Shown here: positions 1 to 8,253 of the stretch, piece after piece
Position numbering within the stretch: the first letter of the stretch is position 1
How the letters are laid out: every line of letters begins with the position of its first letter
Source of the DNA: a virus
Strand: one strand, 5' to 3'
DNA length: 46,260 bases
IMG/VR virus record: IMGVR_UViG_3300020129_000546
Span: 1 to 46,260 of that record
Notes under the pieces: model-generated
Told to the model about the DNA's origin: nothing
The model's input: the letters and a program-made list of their open reading frames with translations, nothing else
The model's database searches: none
Made by a program: the position numbers and the translations under genes

Positions 1-127
1 CTCCGCGCTGTTGACTCTGTCACGTGTCGAATAGACCGTGATCTCGCCGTGCTCGCCGTAGCTGACGCTCAGGCCGTTGCCGTCCTTGCCGTCACCGTGG
101 GCGCCGGGGAAGATGCGCAGTATCACC
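1..127. repeat. Left copy of the exact 127-bp terminal overlap (circular genome)
   Basis: These bases are identical to 46134-46260. The overlap lies inside a minus-strand gene that reads through the join without a break. An odd length of 127 matches a common assembler k-mer, so this most likely marks a circular or circularly permuted molecule and not a biological terminal repeat. Confidence 0.93.
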
Positions 128-300
128 TGGCCATTGGGGTAGGCCCGGCCGGTGACGCTGAGCGCCTTCTCACTGCTGCCGTTCGCGCGCTGGTAGATGT
201 CCAGGTCGAACCCGCCGTCCTTGGACCGCGGGCCGCCGTCCAGCATGGTGGACCGACCATCGATGTCAGCGCTCAGCCAGAAGTTGCGAACGTTGCGCAT
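1..300 (-). CDS. Hypothetical phage protein (5' part of a gene that crosses the circle join)
   Basis: The gene starts with ATG at 300-298 behind a GAGGTTCTAC ribosome site that ends RNA element copy A. It has exactly 100 codons in this part. Across the join it adds Tyr-Arg-Gly and stops at TAA 46124-46122, giving a 103-aa protein. It is Gly/Asp-rich and soluble, starts MRNVRNFWLSADIDG and has no recognised domain. Its last codons lie in the first helix of RNA element copy H. It belongs to the leftward operon that starts near 1.2-1.5 kb. Function unknown. Confidence 0.7.
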   Translation of the reverse strand, partial: MRNVRNFWLSADIDGRSTMLDGGPRSKDGGFDLDIYQRANGSSEKALSVTGRAYPNGQVILRIFPGAHGDGKDGNGLSVSYGEHGEITVYSTRDRVNSAE

Positions 301-383
301 GTAGAACCTCGCCGCGGGTAGTTTGACTGGGCTTGGAACCAGTCTGCCGCGTTACCAGGGGCGAGAGCCCCTAGTCCTCCGCG
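301..383 (-). ncRNA. Conserved intergenic RNA element, copy A
   Basis: Read on the minus strand: helix P1 CGCG/CGCG; internal loop GAGG/AA; helix P2 with a TCTC loop (includes A-U, C-G and U.G pairs at its base); helix P3 GACTGG/CCAGTC with loop TTCCAAG; then the ribosome site GAGGTTCTAC and the ATG at 300. The stop codon of the upstream gene (371-373) lies inside P2. Eight copies of this architecture exist in the genome. Confidence 0.75.
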
Positions 384-985
384 CTGATGTCGCAGTGGTC
401 GGCCAGGTAGCGCCGGACGCCGTCGTCTCCGTCCGCGTACCGCTGCCAGTCCTCGACCAGCAGGTCCGGCCACGACTCGGCGCCGTTCTCGTACTTCACC
501 GGCGCCTTGGGCTTGGCGGTGTTCGACGGGTTGTCCTCGCAGGGGAGGAACAGCCCATCGTCGTCGGCGTCCGCGTGCTCCCACCGGTCGTTCCGGTAAA
601 CGATGGACTCGCCGCAGCTCGCGCACTCGTCCGTGTACGGGCTGTCGTTCACCAGCACTACCGACGTGTCGATGTCCTTGTGGCCGTACTGCCACAGCAC
701 CTCGGCCACGCGCAGCCTCGACTGTTCGCGGGTGAGATTGCCCAGTCGGTACAGTGAGCGCCAGTCATCGCCGTTGCACGATCGCATGGCATTGCGGATC
801 TCGGCCCGCGAGTAGTATTCGTGGCTCGTGCTGCCGGTTTCGACCAGTACGAGACCGTCCGCACCACAGGCGCTGTCCAGGTCCGTGACCTCGACAACGT
901 CGAAGTAGTGGCCGCAGTCCCGGACGAACAGGCCGCCGTAGGAAATGCTGACGTCACCGCTGTAATGCCACTTGCTATTGCCCAC
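371..985 (-). CDS. Hypothetical protein with a CxxC motif, 204 aa
   Basis: The start is GTG at 985, placed by the GGAGGTTCTACC ribosome site at the end of RNA element copy B. The protein is acidic and rich in Asp/Tyr. It holds a possible metal site made of C-x2-C (ECASCGES, about residue 120), a later Cys (FLPCED) and N-terminal Cys residues. No family is recognised. It is the second sizeable gene of the leftward operon. The final residues SAED are encoded by the first helix of RNA element copy A, so coding and structural constraint overlap there. Confidence 0.75.
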   Translation of the reverse strand: MGNSKWHYSGDVSISYGGLFVRDCGHYFDVVEVTDLDSACGADGLVLVETGSTSHEYYSRAEIRNAMRSCNGDDWRSLYRLGNLTREQSRLRVAEVLWQYGHKDIDTSVVLVNDSPYTDECASCGESIVYRNDRWEHADADDDGLFLPCEDNPSNTAKPKAPVKYENGAESWPDLLVEDWQRYADGDDGVRRYLADHCDISAED

Positions 986-1068
986 GGTAGAACCTCCAGC
1001 GGTCTGTATAGCTGGGCTTGGAACCAGCTTGCCGCGTTACACCGGCCAGCGGGCCGGTGTCCTCCGCG
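986..1068 (-). ncRNA. Conserved intergenic RNA element, copy B
   Basis: Minus strand: P1 CGCG/CGCG, loop GAGG/AA, P2 ACACCGGCC/GGCCGGTGT with loop CGCT, P3 AGCTGG/CCAGCT with loop TTCCAAG, then GGAGGTTCTACC and the GTG start at 985. It lies immediately 3' of the TAG at 1074-1072. P2 and P3 differ in sequence from every other copy but keep pairing. Confidence 0.78.
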
Positions 1069-1071
1069 CTG

Positions 1072-1197
1072 CTACGAATCGAGCGACCACCACGCATCGT
1101 TGGCGAGGAAATACTCGCCATCGGACCAGCCGAAGCTGTAGCCGTCCGGTACGAGCGTGTTGAGGTAGACCTCAGCATCGTCCGCGGTCTCAATCAC
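1072..1197 (-). CDS. Small acidic protein, 41 aa
   Basis: The frame encodes an acidic, aromatic-rich peptide (ETADDAEVYLNTLVPDGY at its start). I chose GTG at 1197 because its GTGA overlaps the TGA of the 14-codon ORF above, the coupling seen all over this genome. No other start with a ribosome site is in frame. The codon third positions look like those of other genes. Function unknown. An upstream frameshift joining it to the 14-codon ORF is a possible alternative. Confidence 0.5.
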   Translation of the reverse strand: MIETADDAEVYLNTLVPDGYSFGWSDGEYFLANDAWWSLDS

Positions 1198-1238
1198 GTA
1201 GTGAGATCGATGAGGACATCCTCGCGTGTGTCTCGCAT
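1194..1238 (-). CDS. 14-aa leader peptide candidate
   Basis: ATG at 1238 follows a good ribosome site (GGGAGGTCGCACAGC) and gives MRDTREDVLIDLTT. Its TGA overlaps the GTG of the 41-aa gene. It is the first open frame of the leftward operon, so it may be a coupling or leader peptide. It may instead be the true N-terminus of the next gene interrupted by a frameshift. Confidence 0.4.
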   Translation of the reverse strand: MRDTREDVLIDLTT

Positions 1239-1440
1239 GCTGTGCGACCTCCCTAGATTGCTGTGCTCTCCGTTCATGCAGGCTTGCAACTGCTGGCCGC
1301 ATGGATTATGCGAACCAGCCGGATTACAGCTAGAACCACGGGGGAATAGGGAGGTTCTATCGTGCTGGGGCAATCATCCCTTGTCTGTACCGCGGCGCGG
1401 CCATCGGGCGGCTATGCGGCCATTAGGGGGGTAGCGTCGG

Positions 1441-1463
1441 GGTACAGGGTTAGAACCCGTACC
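1441..1463. promoter_or_regulatory. Hairpin or operator-like inverted repeat
   Basis: GGTAC and GGGT pair with ACCC and GTACC around a small loop, with one extra base in one arm. It lies in the divergent control region and could be a regulator site or a transcript hairpin. No T tract follows on either strand. Confidence 0.4.
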
Positions 1464-1678
1464 GGGAACTGAATCCCACTCGACTCACCCGTATGCACTG
1501 TCGGTATTTGGTTGTCCGACCGAGCCACCTATCCGGCCCGTCCCGGCCGGTCGTTCCAGCCGATGACGCCAGTATGAGGCGGTCAGCAAACGCTTGTCAA
1601 GGCTTTTCGGAAGAAAATTTGGTCTAGACCCAAAATTGGTTGGCCGCATAGAAGACGCGCGCTGTACGAGGCTCGGTC

Positions 1679-1745
1679 CACATGCCACATACAGCAGTAC
1701 GAACGCCTGTTGTGGCATGTCACATGCCACATACAGCAGTACGAA
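1679..1745. repeat. 25-bp exact direct repeat (two copies, 17 bp apart)
   Basis: The 25 bases at 1679-1703 recur exactly at 1721-1745. Each starts with the ACATGCCACA box. Between them, 1711-1720 is the inverted form of the box, which with 1722-1731 forms a perfect 21-bp palindrome. Such clustered repeats are typical of protein-binding iterons or operators. Confidence 0.85.
1711..1731. promoter_or_regulatory. 21-bp palindromic operator or iteron
   Basis: TGTGGCATGT, one central C, then ACATGCCACA: a perfect 10-bp inverted repeat. The same half-site occurs at 1680-1689, 2086-2095 and 2098-2107, and inverted with one mismatch at 1949-1958. The spacing suits a dimeric DNA-binding protein. Confidence 0.65.
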
Positions 1746-2085
1746 TGGCCTATTGCGTGTTTCGGCTTGTATGTGCTAGTACGCGCGTTGTACGCGATAC
1801 TGATTTGTACAAGACCAGTCGGACTTGCCGACTGAACACAAACAGGGCACCCTGCACTTTCAGGGGGGTAATGTTAAAGACCCCTCGCAGTTTTAGTGAC
1901 ATGTGTGACATGTGAAGGCACGACGAATCGCGCAGTATGGAATACGAAAGTGGCATGTGGACATGTCAGCATGTCCATCTTTCTAATTGCTGGTGCAATA
2001 TGCGTGTGCGCCTCGCCTGTGCGCCTGTGGGAGACCACCACCACCACATCACCTAAGGACTACGCGGGGGGGTATGGGGGGGTTC

Positions 2086-2107
2086 ACATGCCACACCACA
2101 TGCCACA
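2086..2107. promoter_or_regulatory. Tandem ACATGCCACA boxes at the primase promoter
   Basis: Two direct half-sites 12 bp apart (2086-2095 and 2098-2107) sit just upstream of the extended -10 box at 2118-2126, covering where a -35 element would be. A factor bound here would directly control the rightward operon. Confidence 0.55.
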
Positions 2108-2117
2108 GGCCCACCTG

Positions 2118-2126
2118 TGCTACACT
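2118..2126 (+). promoter_or_regulatory. Extended -10 promoter of the rightward operon
   Basis: TGCTACACT is an extended -10 (TGn plus TACACT). The same nine bases occur on the minus strand at 43977-43969. No good -35 is visible; the ACATGCCACA boxes occupy that position. Transcription would start near 2133, leaving a leader of about 65 nt before the primase gene. Confidence 0.5.
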
Positions 2127-2199
2127 CCTCGTCGCCCGCCACGCAGCGGTGCCCGGGGTGAGAGCCGGCGGCCCACACGAGACCCAAGCGAAGGAGCAG

Positions 2200-4551
2200 A
2201 TGGCGATCACGGAAGACCTCGACCCTCGCGAGGCCAGGCGCCTCCACAACGCGATCCGGCAGGCGCTCATGTCGATGGGCGGTCGCCGGCAGCCGGGCAA
2301 GCGAGACGACCACGGTCGGCCCCGCGAGAAGGTCCGGCACTCGTGCCTCTTCCACGACGACCCCGAGCCCAGCGCCGACTACTACGCCGACGAGGGCTGG
2401 TACTACTGCCACGGCTGTGGCCGGGTCTTCGACACCCTGCGCGAGGTCGTACCCGCGCTGCGCGAACTCCAGCGCGAGGAGCTGGACGGCATCGACATCC
2501 CGGGAAATGAAAACGCCCGCCGTGAGAGAAGCGGGCGTTCCCGGGGCGATGGCGATCAGACCTCGCCGCACCATCATAACCGATTCGGCGTGCCCGATGT
2601 GGTGTACACCTACCGCCACCCCAACGGCCAGGTCTCTCACTACCGCCTGCGCTGGAACCGGTACGACCCCGAGACCGGCGAGTACGTCGGCAAGGATCTC
2701 CGCACCCAGGGCGCCAACTACGCCTGGAAGGACGTCGCGGTCACCTGGCCGATCTACGGCGATACCACGCTCTGGCCCGGCCTCAACATCATCGTCTGCG
2801 AAGGCGAGAAGGCCGTTGAGGCGATCAACGCCCGCGCTGAGCTGTACAACGACTCGCTGATCGTCGGCGTGACCTGCGGCTCCAATACCAACCTGCTCAT
2901 GTACAGCCGCCAACTGGCCGATCGCCTCGCCCAGCTCGCGCCGTCTCGCGTACTGCTCTGGCACGACAACGACCGCCGGCGCGAGACCATGCGCTGGGTG
3001 GCCCCGCTGCAGCGGGCGCTGGAGGCCCACGGCATCACGGTCGGTCGCGTGGACCTGACCCCGCTCGGCCTCCCGCCCAAGGCCGGTCCCGACGACTTCT
3101 GCAAGCAGGGCGGCCAGCTCACCGACATCTTCGGCGCTACCTTCACCCCCCAGGGCGCCCCCACCCTCGACCAGCTCATCCGCGACACCGTCATGACCCA
3201 CGACGGCCGCTTCCTGATCCCCGGTACCCGGCGGCTGATGCTGCCCACGACCGAGAACCTGGAGACGCTGTGGTACCGCCATACTGGCGGCCAGGTCCCC
3301 AAGGTGGCCGCCTTGAAGATCCTCCGTGCCGGCCTGCTCAACCGCGGCTGGGACTCCCGTACCCAGGTCGCGTACCGGCGCTGGCACGATGTCGAGAACA
3401 CGTGCGTGTACTGGCGGCCGTACAGCGAGGGCTTCTGCTACCGCATCGATCGCGACGGCGTGACCACCACCATCGATCCGCCCGAGACGCTGCTGCTGGT
3501 CGAGGACGAGCCGCGCTTCGACCCCGCGGTGGACGAATCCGGCACCATGGCCGACCTGGAGGAGATGGTCGGCATGTTCGGCATCGAGCCGCGGTGGGCG
3601 GCGCTGCTCTTGGGATGGCTTGTATGCGCGCTTGTGGGGCTGGAGACGCCCATCCTCGTGCTGCGCGGCGAGTCCGGAGCCGGCAAGACCACCCTGGCCC
3701 ACTTGCTGATGTCCGTACTGGAGCCTGGCGTCCCGCACATGAGTCTGCCTGCCGACCAGCGCTCCAACTTCGACTCGCGCCAGTTCGTGGAGACGCTGCG
3801 GCGGGCGTCCGGCGTGGTCATCGACAACGTCACGCGGTTCTCCCCCGAGGCCGAAGACCTGCTCAGCCAGGTCGTTACTGGCCTCGGCGTGAGCCAGCGC
3901 CGGTTGAACACGCACGACGTCGAGATGATGAACATGAAGCGGGCGCTCGCGGTCACCACCATCCACTGGGACGTGAAGAAGGGCGACCTCGCGACGCGGC
4001 TGCTGCCGCTGCACATCGCGGATCGCAGCGAGTACATCCCCCGGCTGGAGGTCCGCAGCCGGTTCGACCCCATCATCCGCCGCGTCCGCGGCTTCGTGTT
4101 CCAGGCTGCTCAGGAGTTCTTCCTGCAGCGCGATACAACCCCGAAGCGAACCCACATTCGACTCGCCGATCTCGGCTTTGTACTGGCCGCGCTCGGATAC
4201 GACGGCCCCGAGATGGCCGGCTTGGTGCATCGCACTCGCTCCGACGTCATGGCCGAGACCGATTACTGGCTCGATGCCGTGCGCGACCTGTACCGCAGCC
4301 AGTACCAGGACCAGTATCCCAACGTCGGCGACCACTTCACCGTGACCAGCATGGACATCGTCTCGCACATGGTGAACTTCGGCTGCGAGAACGTGCCCAG
4401 TCATCGCAGCCCGGCCCTGGCTCGCTGGCTGCGCGAGCGCAACCCCATGTTCAAGGACTCCGGCTTCGTGGTCGAGTACATCAAGACCAACCCCTTCCGC
4501 GGCTGGAAGTTCCGTACTATTCGGCGGACGGAATGGGGCGATGACGAATAG
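2200..4551 (+). CDS. Primase-helicase (CHC2 zinc finger, TOPRIM, P-loop ATPase)
   Basis: I chose ATG at 2200 behind GGAG because the upstream extension covers the promoter and repeats. The 783-aa product has a CHC2-type zinc finger (C-x2-H near residue 47, YCHGCG near 71), a TOPRIM core (CEGEKA near 205, WHDND near 256) and a C-terminal helicase/ATPase with Walker A GESGAGKT near residue 493. These are the domains of phage primase-helicases, which prime DNA and unwind it at the fork. It is unusual that this replication gene heads the structural operon and overlaps terminase by 11 bp. With no phage polymerase seen, it probably works with the host replisome. Confidence 0.88.
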   Translation: MAITEDLDPREARRLHNAIRQALMSMGGRRQPGKRDDHGRPREKVRHSCLFHDDPEPSADYYADEGWYYCHGCGRVFDTLREVVPALRELQREELDGIDIPGNENARRERSGRSRGDGDQTSPHHHNRFGVPDVVYTYRHPNGQVSHYRLRWNRYDPETGEYVGKDLRTQGANYAWKDVAVTWPIYGDTTLWPGLNIIVCEGEKAVEAINARAELYNDSLIVGVTCGSNTNLLMYSRQLADRLAQLAPSRVLLWHDNDRRRETMRWVAPLQRALEAHGITVGRVDLTPLGLPPKAGPDDFCKQGGQLTDIFGATFTPQGAPTLDQLIRDTVMTHDGRFLIPGTRRLMLPTTENLETLWYRHTGGQVPKVAALKILRAGLLNRGWDSRTQVAYRRWHDVENTCVYWRPYSEGFCYRIDRDGVTTTIDPPETLLLVEDEPRFDPAVDESGTMADLEEMVGMFGIEPRWAALLLGWLVCALVGLETPILVLRGESGAGKTTLAHLLMSVLEPGVPHMSLPADQRSNFDSRQFVETLRRASGVVIDNVTRFSPEAEDLLSQVVTGLGVSQRRLNTHDVEMMNMKRALAVTTIHWDVKKGDLATRLLPLHIADRSEYIPRLEVRSRFDPIIRRVRGFVFQAAQEFFLQRDTTPKRTHIRLADLGFVLAALGYDGPEMAGLVHRTRSDVMAETDYWLDAVRDLYRSQYQDQYPNVGDHFTVTSMDIVSHMVNFGCENVPSHRSPALARWLRERNPMFKDSGFVVEYIKTNPFRGWKFRTIRRTEWGDDE

Positions 4552-6232
4552 GTTCATCTGGACGCGATCGGAAGTCGATGCGGTGGTCCGCGAGGTGTGG
4601 GGCGTCAACCTGCTCGCGTGGCAGCTCGATGACCTGTACACGTTCGTGCTCGGCGGCATCTTCGCGTACTCGATCCCGACGTACCACGGGAAGTCGATGA
4701 TGATGGAGATGCTGCACTGCCTGCGCCTGGCCGGCAACGGCAACCGTCGCCAGATCGGGGTCAAGTCCAACGACACCACGGCCAACGAGATGGCCACCGA
4801 GGTCTGCCGGCGGCTGGTGATCCTCGCCACCGAGGTGAAGCGCGGCGGCGCCCCGGCGTTCCCCTGGGTCATGCCCGTCTGCAAGTGGTCCGGCCGGTCC
4901 CCCGGCGAGGCGGTGAACATCGATCGCCACACGCCGTACGGCATCAAGGACGGCTTCGACGTCGAAGGCATCGACCACCGCGTGCGGCACCGCTCGATCC
5001 ACAGCTTCCGCGCCTACGGCATCGGTGACAAGGATCTCCAGGGCAAGGGCGGCGATACCAGCATCGATGACGTCGAGACGCTGGAGCACGCCGACTCCGA
5101 GGCCGAGCGGCGTGTGCTGGCTCGCCGTCTCGACGGCCTGGTGCGCACCATCCAGGACGACCTCGCCGAGATCCTGTGGGTGCTGGTCGGCACGCCGATG
5201 TACAGCGAGTCCGTGTACAACCAGATCACGGAACGGCTGGAGGGATTGCCCGTGCCCTGGGCGCGCATCCTGCGCCCGTACCAGAACCAGGACGGGTCGC
5301 TGCTCATGCCCAGCCAGGAGGAGAAGGTCAGCATCCAGCGCGCGATGATGTCGAAGCGCGCTGCGCAGGCGGCGTTCGACCTGGTGATGCCGAGGCAGCG
5401 CAAGCTGAGCAAGGACGAGATCCTGTCCGCGATTCGCGACACCACCATGCCCTGGATCGAGAACGAGCGCGAGTTTGGCATGTGGTTTCTGGACTGGGCG
5501 ATGCGCAACACGCCGCCGTACATGGCACCTACCACGTGGCGGAAGTACGTCGAGGAGCGCATTCAAAAAGACCTGCAGTTCTACATCTGCTGGGACCCCG
5601 CGACCGAGAACGATTGGGCGATTGTCCTGCTCGCGATGTGGGGTGACTACGGTTGGGTTCTGCGCTGCACGGTGGACGACACCGACGTGTGGGACCAGAT
5701 GATGCTGGTGCGCGATATCTTCCTGCGCTTCCCGAGCGCTCGCTTCATCCTGGAGACCAACGGCCAGCAGAAGGTCTTCCTCGACGTGGCCCGCGAGGAC
5801 GACGTGCTCCGGCACGTGCCCTACGTCCGCCACACCAGCCAGGGCAAGGAGCACCCGCGGGCCGGACTCCCGGCCATGATGGAGTTCTTGCGCGAGGGCT
5901 ACCTGCGCACCCCCTGGGCGGACGCCGCCCGGGCCGAGGTCGAGTTCGCCCCCCTGGAGCGGGAGATCGAGCGGCACTCGGCCACCGCCCACCCCCACGC
6001 GCTGATGGCGATCTGGTTCGGCTGGCGCTTCCACCGCCGCCACCGCCAGGGCAACTCGATCCGGCGCCGCGTTGCGCAGGAGGAGCTGAACCGTCAAACT
6101 CAGCCCGTGCGGATCGACGTGCCCAAGCCGGCCATCCTCCTGCCCAACTCGGGCTCGGCCTGGAGCCCGACGCGGACCCCGGCCCAGCGCCGGCGGTCGG
6201 CTGACGCTTGGAAGCGGAGGCACGGCCGGTGA
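4541..6232 (+). CDS. terL: Terminase large subunit
   Basis: This 563-aa ATPase/nuclease pumps DNA into the prohead and cuts it. Residues 46-52 (PTYHGKS) form a degenerate Walker A. The RNase-H-like nuclease is seen from FYICWDPATENDW (Asp352) and the ETN acidic position (LETNGQQ). The last conserved acidic position seems replaced in HPHALMAIW, where relatives usually carry D-x-x-D-A. The start overlaps the primase stop by 11 bp, and its TGA overlaps the portal GTG. The portal gene follows directly, the standard order. No small terminase is recognised. Confidence 0.85.
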   Translation: MTNRFIWTRSEVDAVVREVWGVNLLAWQLDDLYTFVLGGIFAYSIPTYHGKSMMMEMLHCLRLAGNGNRRQIGVKSNDTTANEMATEVCRRLVILATEVKRGGAPAFPWVMPVCKWSGRSPGEAVNIDRHTPYGIKDGFDVEGIDHRVRHRSIHSFRAYGIGDKDLQGKGGDTSIDDVETLEHADSEAERRVLARRLDGLVRTIQDDLAEILWVLVGTPMYSESVYNQITERLEGLPVPWARILRPYQNQDGSLLMPSQEEKVSIQRAMMSKRAAQAAFDLVMPRQRKLSKDEILSAIRDTTMPWIENEREFGMWFLDWAMRNTPPYMAPTTWRKYVEERIQKDLQFYICWDPATENDWAIVLLAMWGDYGWVLRCTVDDTDVWDQMMLVRDIFLRFPSARFILETNGQQKVFLDVAREDDVLRHVPYVRHTSQGKEHPRAGLPAMMEFLREGYLRTPWADAARAEVEFAPLEREIERHSATAHPHALMAIWFGWRFHRRHRQGNSIRRRVAQEELNRQTQPVRIDVPKPAILLPNSGSAWSPTRTPAQRRRSADAWKRRHGR

Positions 6233-7878
6233 AGTCCCTGCGCGAGCTGTACGAGGAGCGCGTCGCCAGCGACGAGTTCAAGCGCCGCGACCGCACGTAC
6301 GACGAGCTGCAGAAGGTGTTCGACTCCGAGGAGGGGCGGCCGCAGGGCGACAGCAGCTACCGCCCCAACCTGCAGGACCCCAGCCAGGGCGGCGATGCGC
6401 AGCGCGACGCCGAGGAGATCGTCGTCAACCAGACCCGTCGCGTGGTCAACCACTTCACCGCGGTCTTCGCGTACCCGCCGCGGGTGCAGGTTCTGCCGCT
6501 GGTGCTGGAGAAGGACCAGGCCAAGTTTGTGGCCGCCGACGCGCTGACCGAGTACAACGACCACGTGCTCAAGAAGTCCAACGTGGCGACGCTGCATCCG
6601 CGCGTTTCGCACTGGCTCTCGCTCCGCGGCGACGCCATGTACGGCGTCGATTGGGGGCTGCTCGACGGCTGGGGATCGATGGGCAATCTGAAGCGCGGCG
6701 TGCGCATCTTCACGTTCGACCCGCGACACTGCTACCCACTCATCTCGAAGTTCGATCTCGGCGCCTGCGACGACATGCTGATCGCTCTCGAAGTCACTCG
6801 CGAGCAGGCCAAGGAGATGTACGACGTCACCGACGAAGAGATGGGCACCATGCACAACCCGCGGGTGTTCTACCACTGGACCTCGAAGTCGTTCAAGGCT
6901 GCGATTGAGGACCACGTCATCGCGGAGGACGATCACAACCTCGGCTTCTGTCCCTTCCGCTGGATCTTCGGCGACCCCTCGGGCAAGTTCGCGCAGGCCG
7001 ACGTTCGCGAAGTGCCGAAGCTCCAGCGTACGTTCAACGAGGGCCTGCTGCTCGCCATCGACGCCATCCGCAAGCAGGTCGATGGTTCGTGGTGGTACAG
7101 CGCCGACGAGACCAAGGAGATCGAGCCCACGCCCGGCCACGTGGACCCGCTCGGCCCCGGTGCCACGGTGGGTCGCTGGGAGATCGCGGCCGACCCGCAG
7201 ATCATCCTCGGGGTGATGCGCTACCTGGAGGATTCCATCCAGGCGACTACCGGCGTCTCGCCGATCTCGATGCAGGGTGCGGCCCCGCAGACCTCGCACG
7301 TCACCGGCGCCGCGGTGCGCCACCAGGTGGAGGCGGCCGAGGCTCGCAGCGAGACCCGCAAGGCGCTGCTGCAGGCGGCGTACTCGCGCCTGGCCGAGTA
7401 CGTGCTGATGGTCACCCGGTTGAAGTTCGCCGGCGAGACCATGCTGTTCCGCTCCGGGCAGAAGCTGAGCGGGTTCAGCGCCGACCAGATCGCGGTGTAC
7501 GTCGAGGCCGACGCCGAGTACGGCGGGTTCCTGGGGCTGCCGCCCGAGCAGCGGGTGCAGCTCGCCATGGCCGGGCTCGGGCACCTGTGGGACGACGTCT
7601 TCGCCAACGACCACATCGTGGACCTCGGCATCTCGGGCACGGTCATGCGGGACCGGATCGCCGCCTACCAGCTCGCGCAGGCGCAGGCGCAGGCCAAGGC
7701 CCAGCAGGCGATGCAGGGCCAGGGCGAAGAGGGAGCGGGAGACGGTGCTCCGGGCGCACCGCAGGCGCCCGGCGGCCCGCCCCCGACCATGGCCCGGCCG
7801 CAGCGTCCGACCGCGCCCAACGGCACCCAGCTCCGCAACTACCTGGCCCGCAAGACCGGCGCCGCCAACGGGCACTGA
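6229..7878 (+). CDS. Portal protein
   Basis: This 549-aa protein is taken as the portal, the dodecameric ring for DNA entry and exit. The evidence is its place right after TerL, its length, and portal-like stretches: a long helical C-terminal half with an AQAQAQAKAQQAMQ coiled region and a Pro/Gly-rich tail. GTG at 6229 is preferred because GGAGG lies eight bases upstream and GTGA overlaps the terminase stop; a TTG seven codons earlier is less likely. Its stop overlaps the next ATG. Confidence 0.82.
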   Translation: MKSLRELYEERVASDEFKRRDRTYDELQKVFDSEEGRPQGDSSYRPNLQDPSQGGDAQRDAEEIVVNQTRRVVNHFTAVFAYPPRVQVLPLVLEKDQAKFVAADALTEYNDHVLKKSNVATLHPRVSHWLSLRGDAMYGVDWGLLDGWGSMGNLKRGVRIFTFDPRHCYPLISKFDLGACDDMLIALEVTREQAKEMYDVTDEEMGTMHNPRVFYHWTSKSFKAAIEDHVIAEDDHNLGFCPFRWIFGDPSGKFAQADVREVPKLQRTFNEGLLLAIDAIRKQVDGSWWYSADETKEIEPTPGHVDPLGPGATVGRWEIAADPQIILGVMRYLEDSIQATTGVSPISMQGAAPQTSHVTGAAVRHQVEAAEARSETRKALLQAAYSRLAEYVLMVTRLKFAGETMLFRSGQKLSGFSADQIAVYVEADAEYGGFLGLPPEQRVQLAMAGLGHLWDDVFANDHIVDLGISGTVMRDRIAAYQLAQAQAQAKAQQAMQGQGEEGAGDGAPGAPQAPGGPPPTMARPQRPTAPNGTQLRNYLARKTGAANGH

Positions 7879-8252
7879 TGGCCGGCACGCAGTTCAGCTC
7901 GGACTCCGCGAAGGCTGGCCCCGGGCGGCCGAGCCGGGGCGCCGGCGATCGACGCATCGACCGCGAGCAGCAGCGTCACGCTGCGCCCAAGGGAGCCGCC
8001 AAGGCCCAGGGTCCGGCCGGCGCTCCTGGCGGCGATGGGCCGCACCTGGGCTTCCCGCAGGCCCAGCAGCAGGCGCCGGAGCCCGGCCAGCAGCCGTCTG
8101 ACCTGCGCCACGTCCAGCTCCTCGCCCAGCACGTCAACATGCAGGGCCTGGGGCGGGAAGGGCTGTTCGGGAACCGGGTCGCGGTGAACGGCGACTACCG
8201 CCAGGTGCTGGGCTCCGGCCAGGTGCCGTTCGACATCTTCGAGGATCTGTAG
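7878..8252 (+). CDS. Hypothetical virion protein, 124 aa
   Basis: The start ATG overlaps the portal stop (TGATG). The N-terminal two thirds is low-complexity (Gly, Pro, Gln, Ala, Arg) and the C-terminal 45 residues are more ordered (LAQHVNMQGLGREGLFGNR). Its place between portal and the large ejection-like protein suggests a head-tail or internal virion part. No family is recognised. Confidence 0.7.
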   Translation: MAGTQFSSDSAKAGPGRPSRGAGDRRIDREQQRHAAPKGAAKAQGPAGAPGGDGPHLGFPQAQQQAPEPGQQPSDLRHVQLLAQHVNMQGLGREGLFGNRVAVNGDYRQVLGSGQVPFDIFEDL

Positions 8253-8253
8253 C

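Larger units (their letters stand above)
1239..2199. promoter_or_regulatory. Non-coding divergent control region (possible replication origin)
   Basis: About 960 bases lie between the leftward and rightward transcription units. Base composition is clearly more AT-rich than the genes, and no open frame has gene-like codon use. It holds a 25-bp direct repeat, a 21-bp palindrome, six ACATGCCACA boxes, a near-palindrome centred on GGTCTAGACC (1621-1630), a hairpin CAGTCGG/CCGACTG (1816-1834) and the promoter of the primase operon near 2121. This fits a joint promoter, operator and possible replication origin. The origin assignment is inference only. Confidence 0.7.

Noticed and set aside
1-127. 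Direct terminal repeat of a T7-like linear genome
   Set aside because: The repeat is short, lies within a gene and its length equals a common assembly k-mer; a circular map is simpler.
301-383. P2 hairpins of the RNA elements as Rho-independent terminators
   Set aside because: None is followed by a U tract, and each sits with P1, P3 and a ribosome site in fixed order, so termination is not the best explanation.
1295-1480. Possible tRNA, suggested by GGTTCTAACC-type arms
   Set aside because: No cloverleaf with acceptor stem, anticodon arm and CCA could be built on either strand.
1679-1745. CRISPR array
   Set aside because: Only two copies of a 25-bp repeat with a 17-bp gap that itself contains the inverted box; no further units.
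1485-1915. Short open frames in the divergent region (81, 61 and 77 codons)
   Set aside because: They arise from the 25-bp repeat and AT-rich DNA; codon use is unlike the genes and no ribosome sites are present.
2053-4971. 972-codon open frame on the minus strand
   Set aside because: It is the antisense shadow of the primase and terminase genes; composition (Val/Ala/Arg/Gly/His) is that of a GC-rich shadow, and it covers the iteron region.
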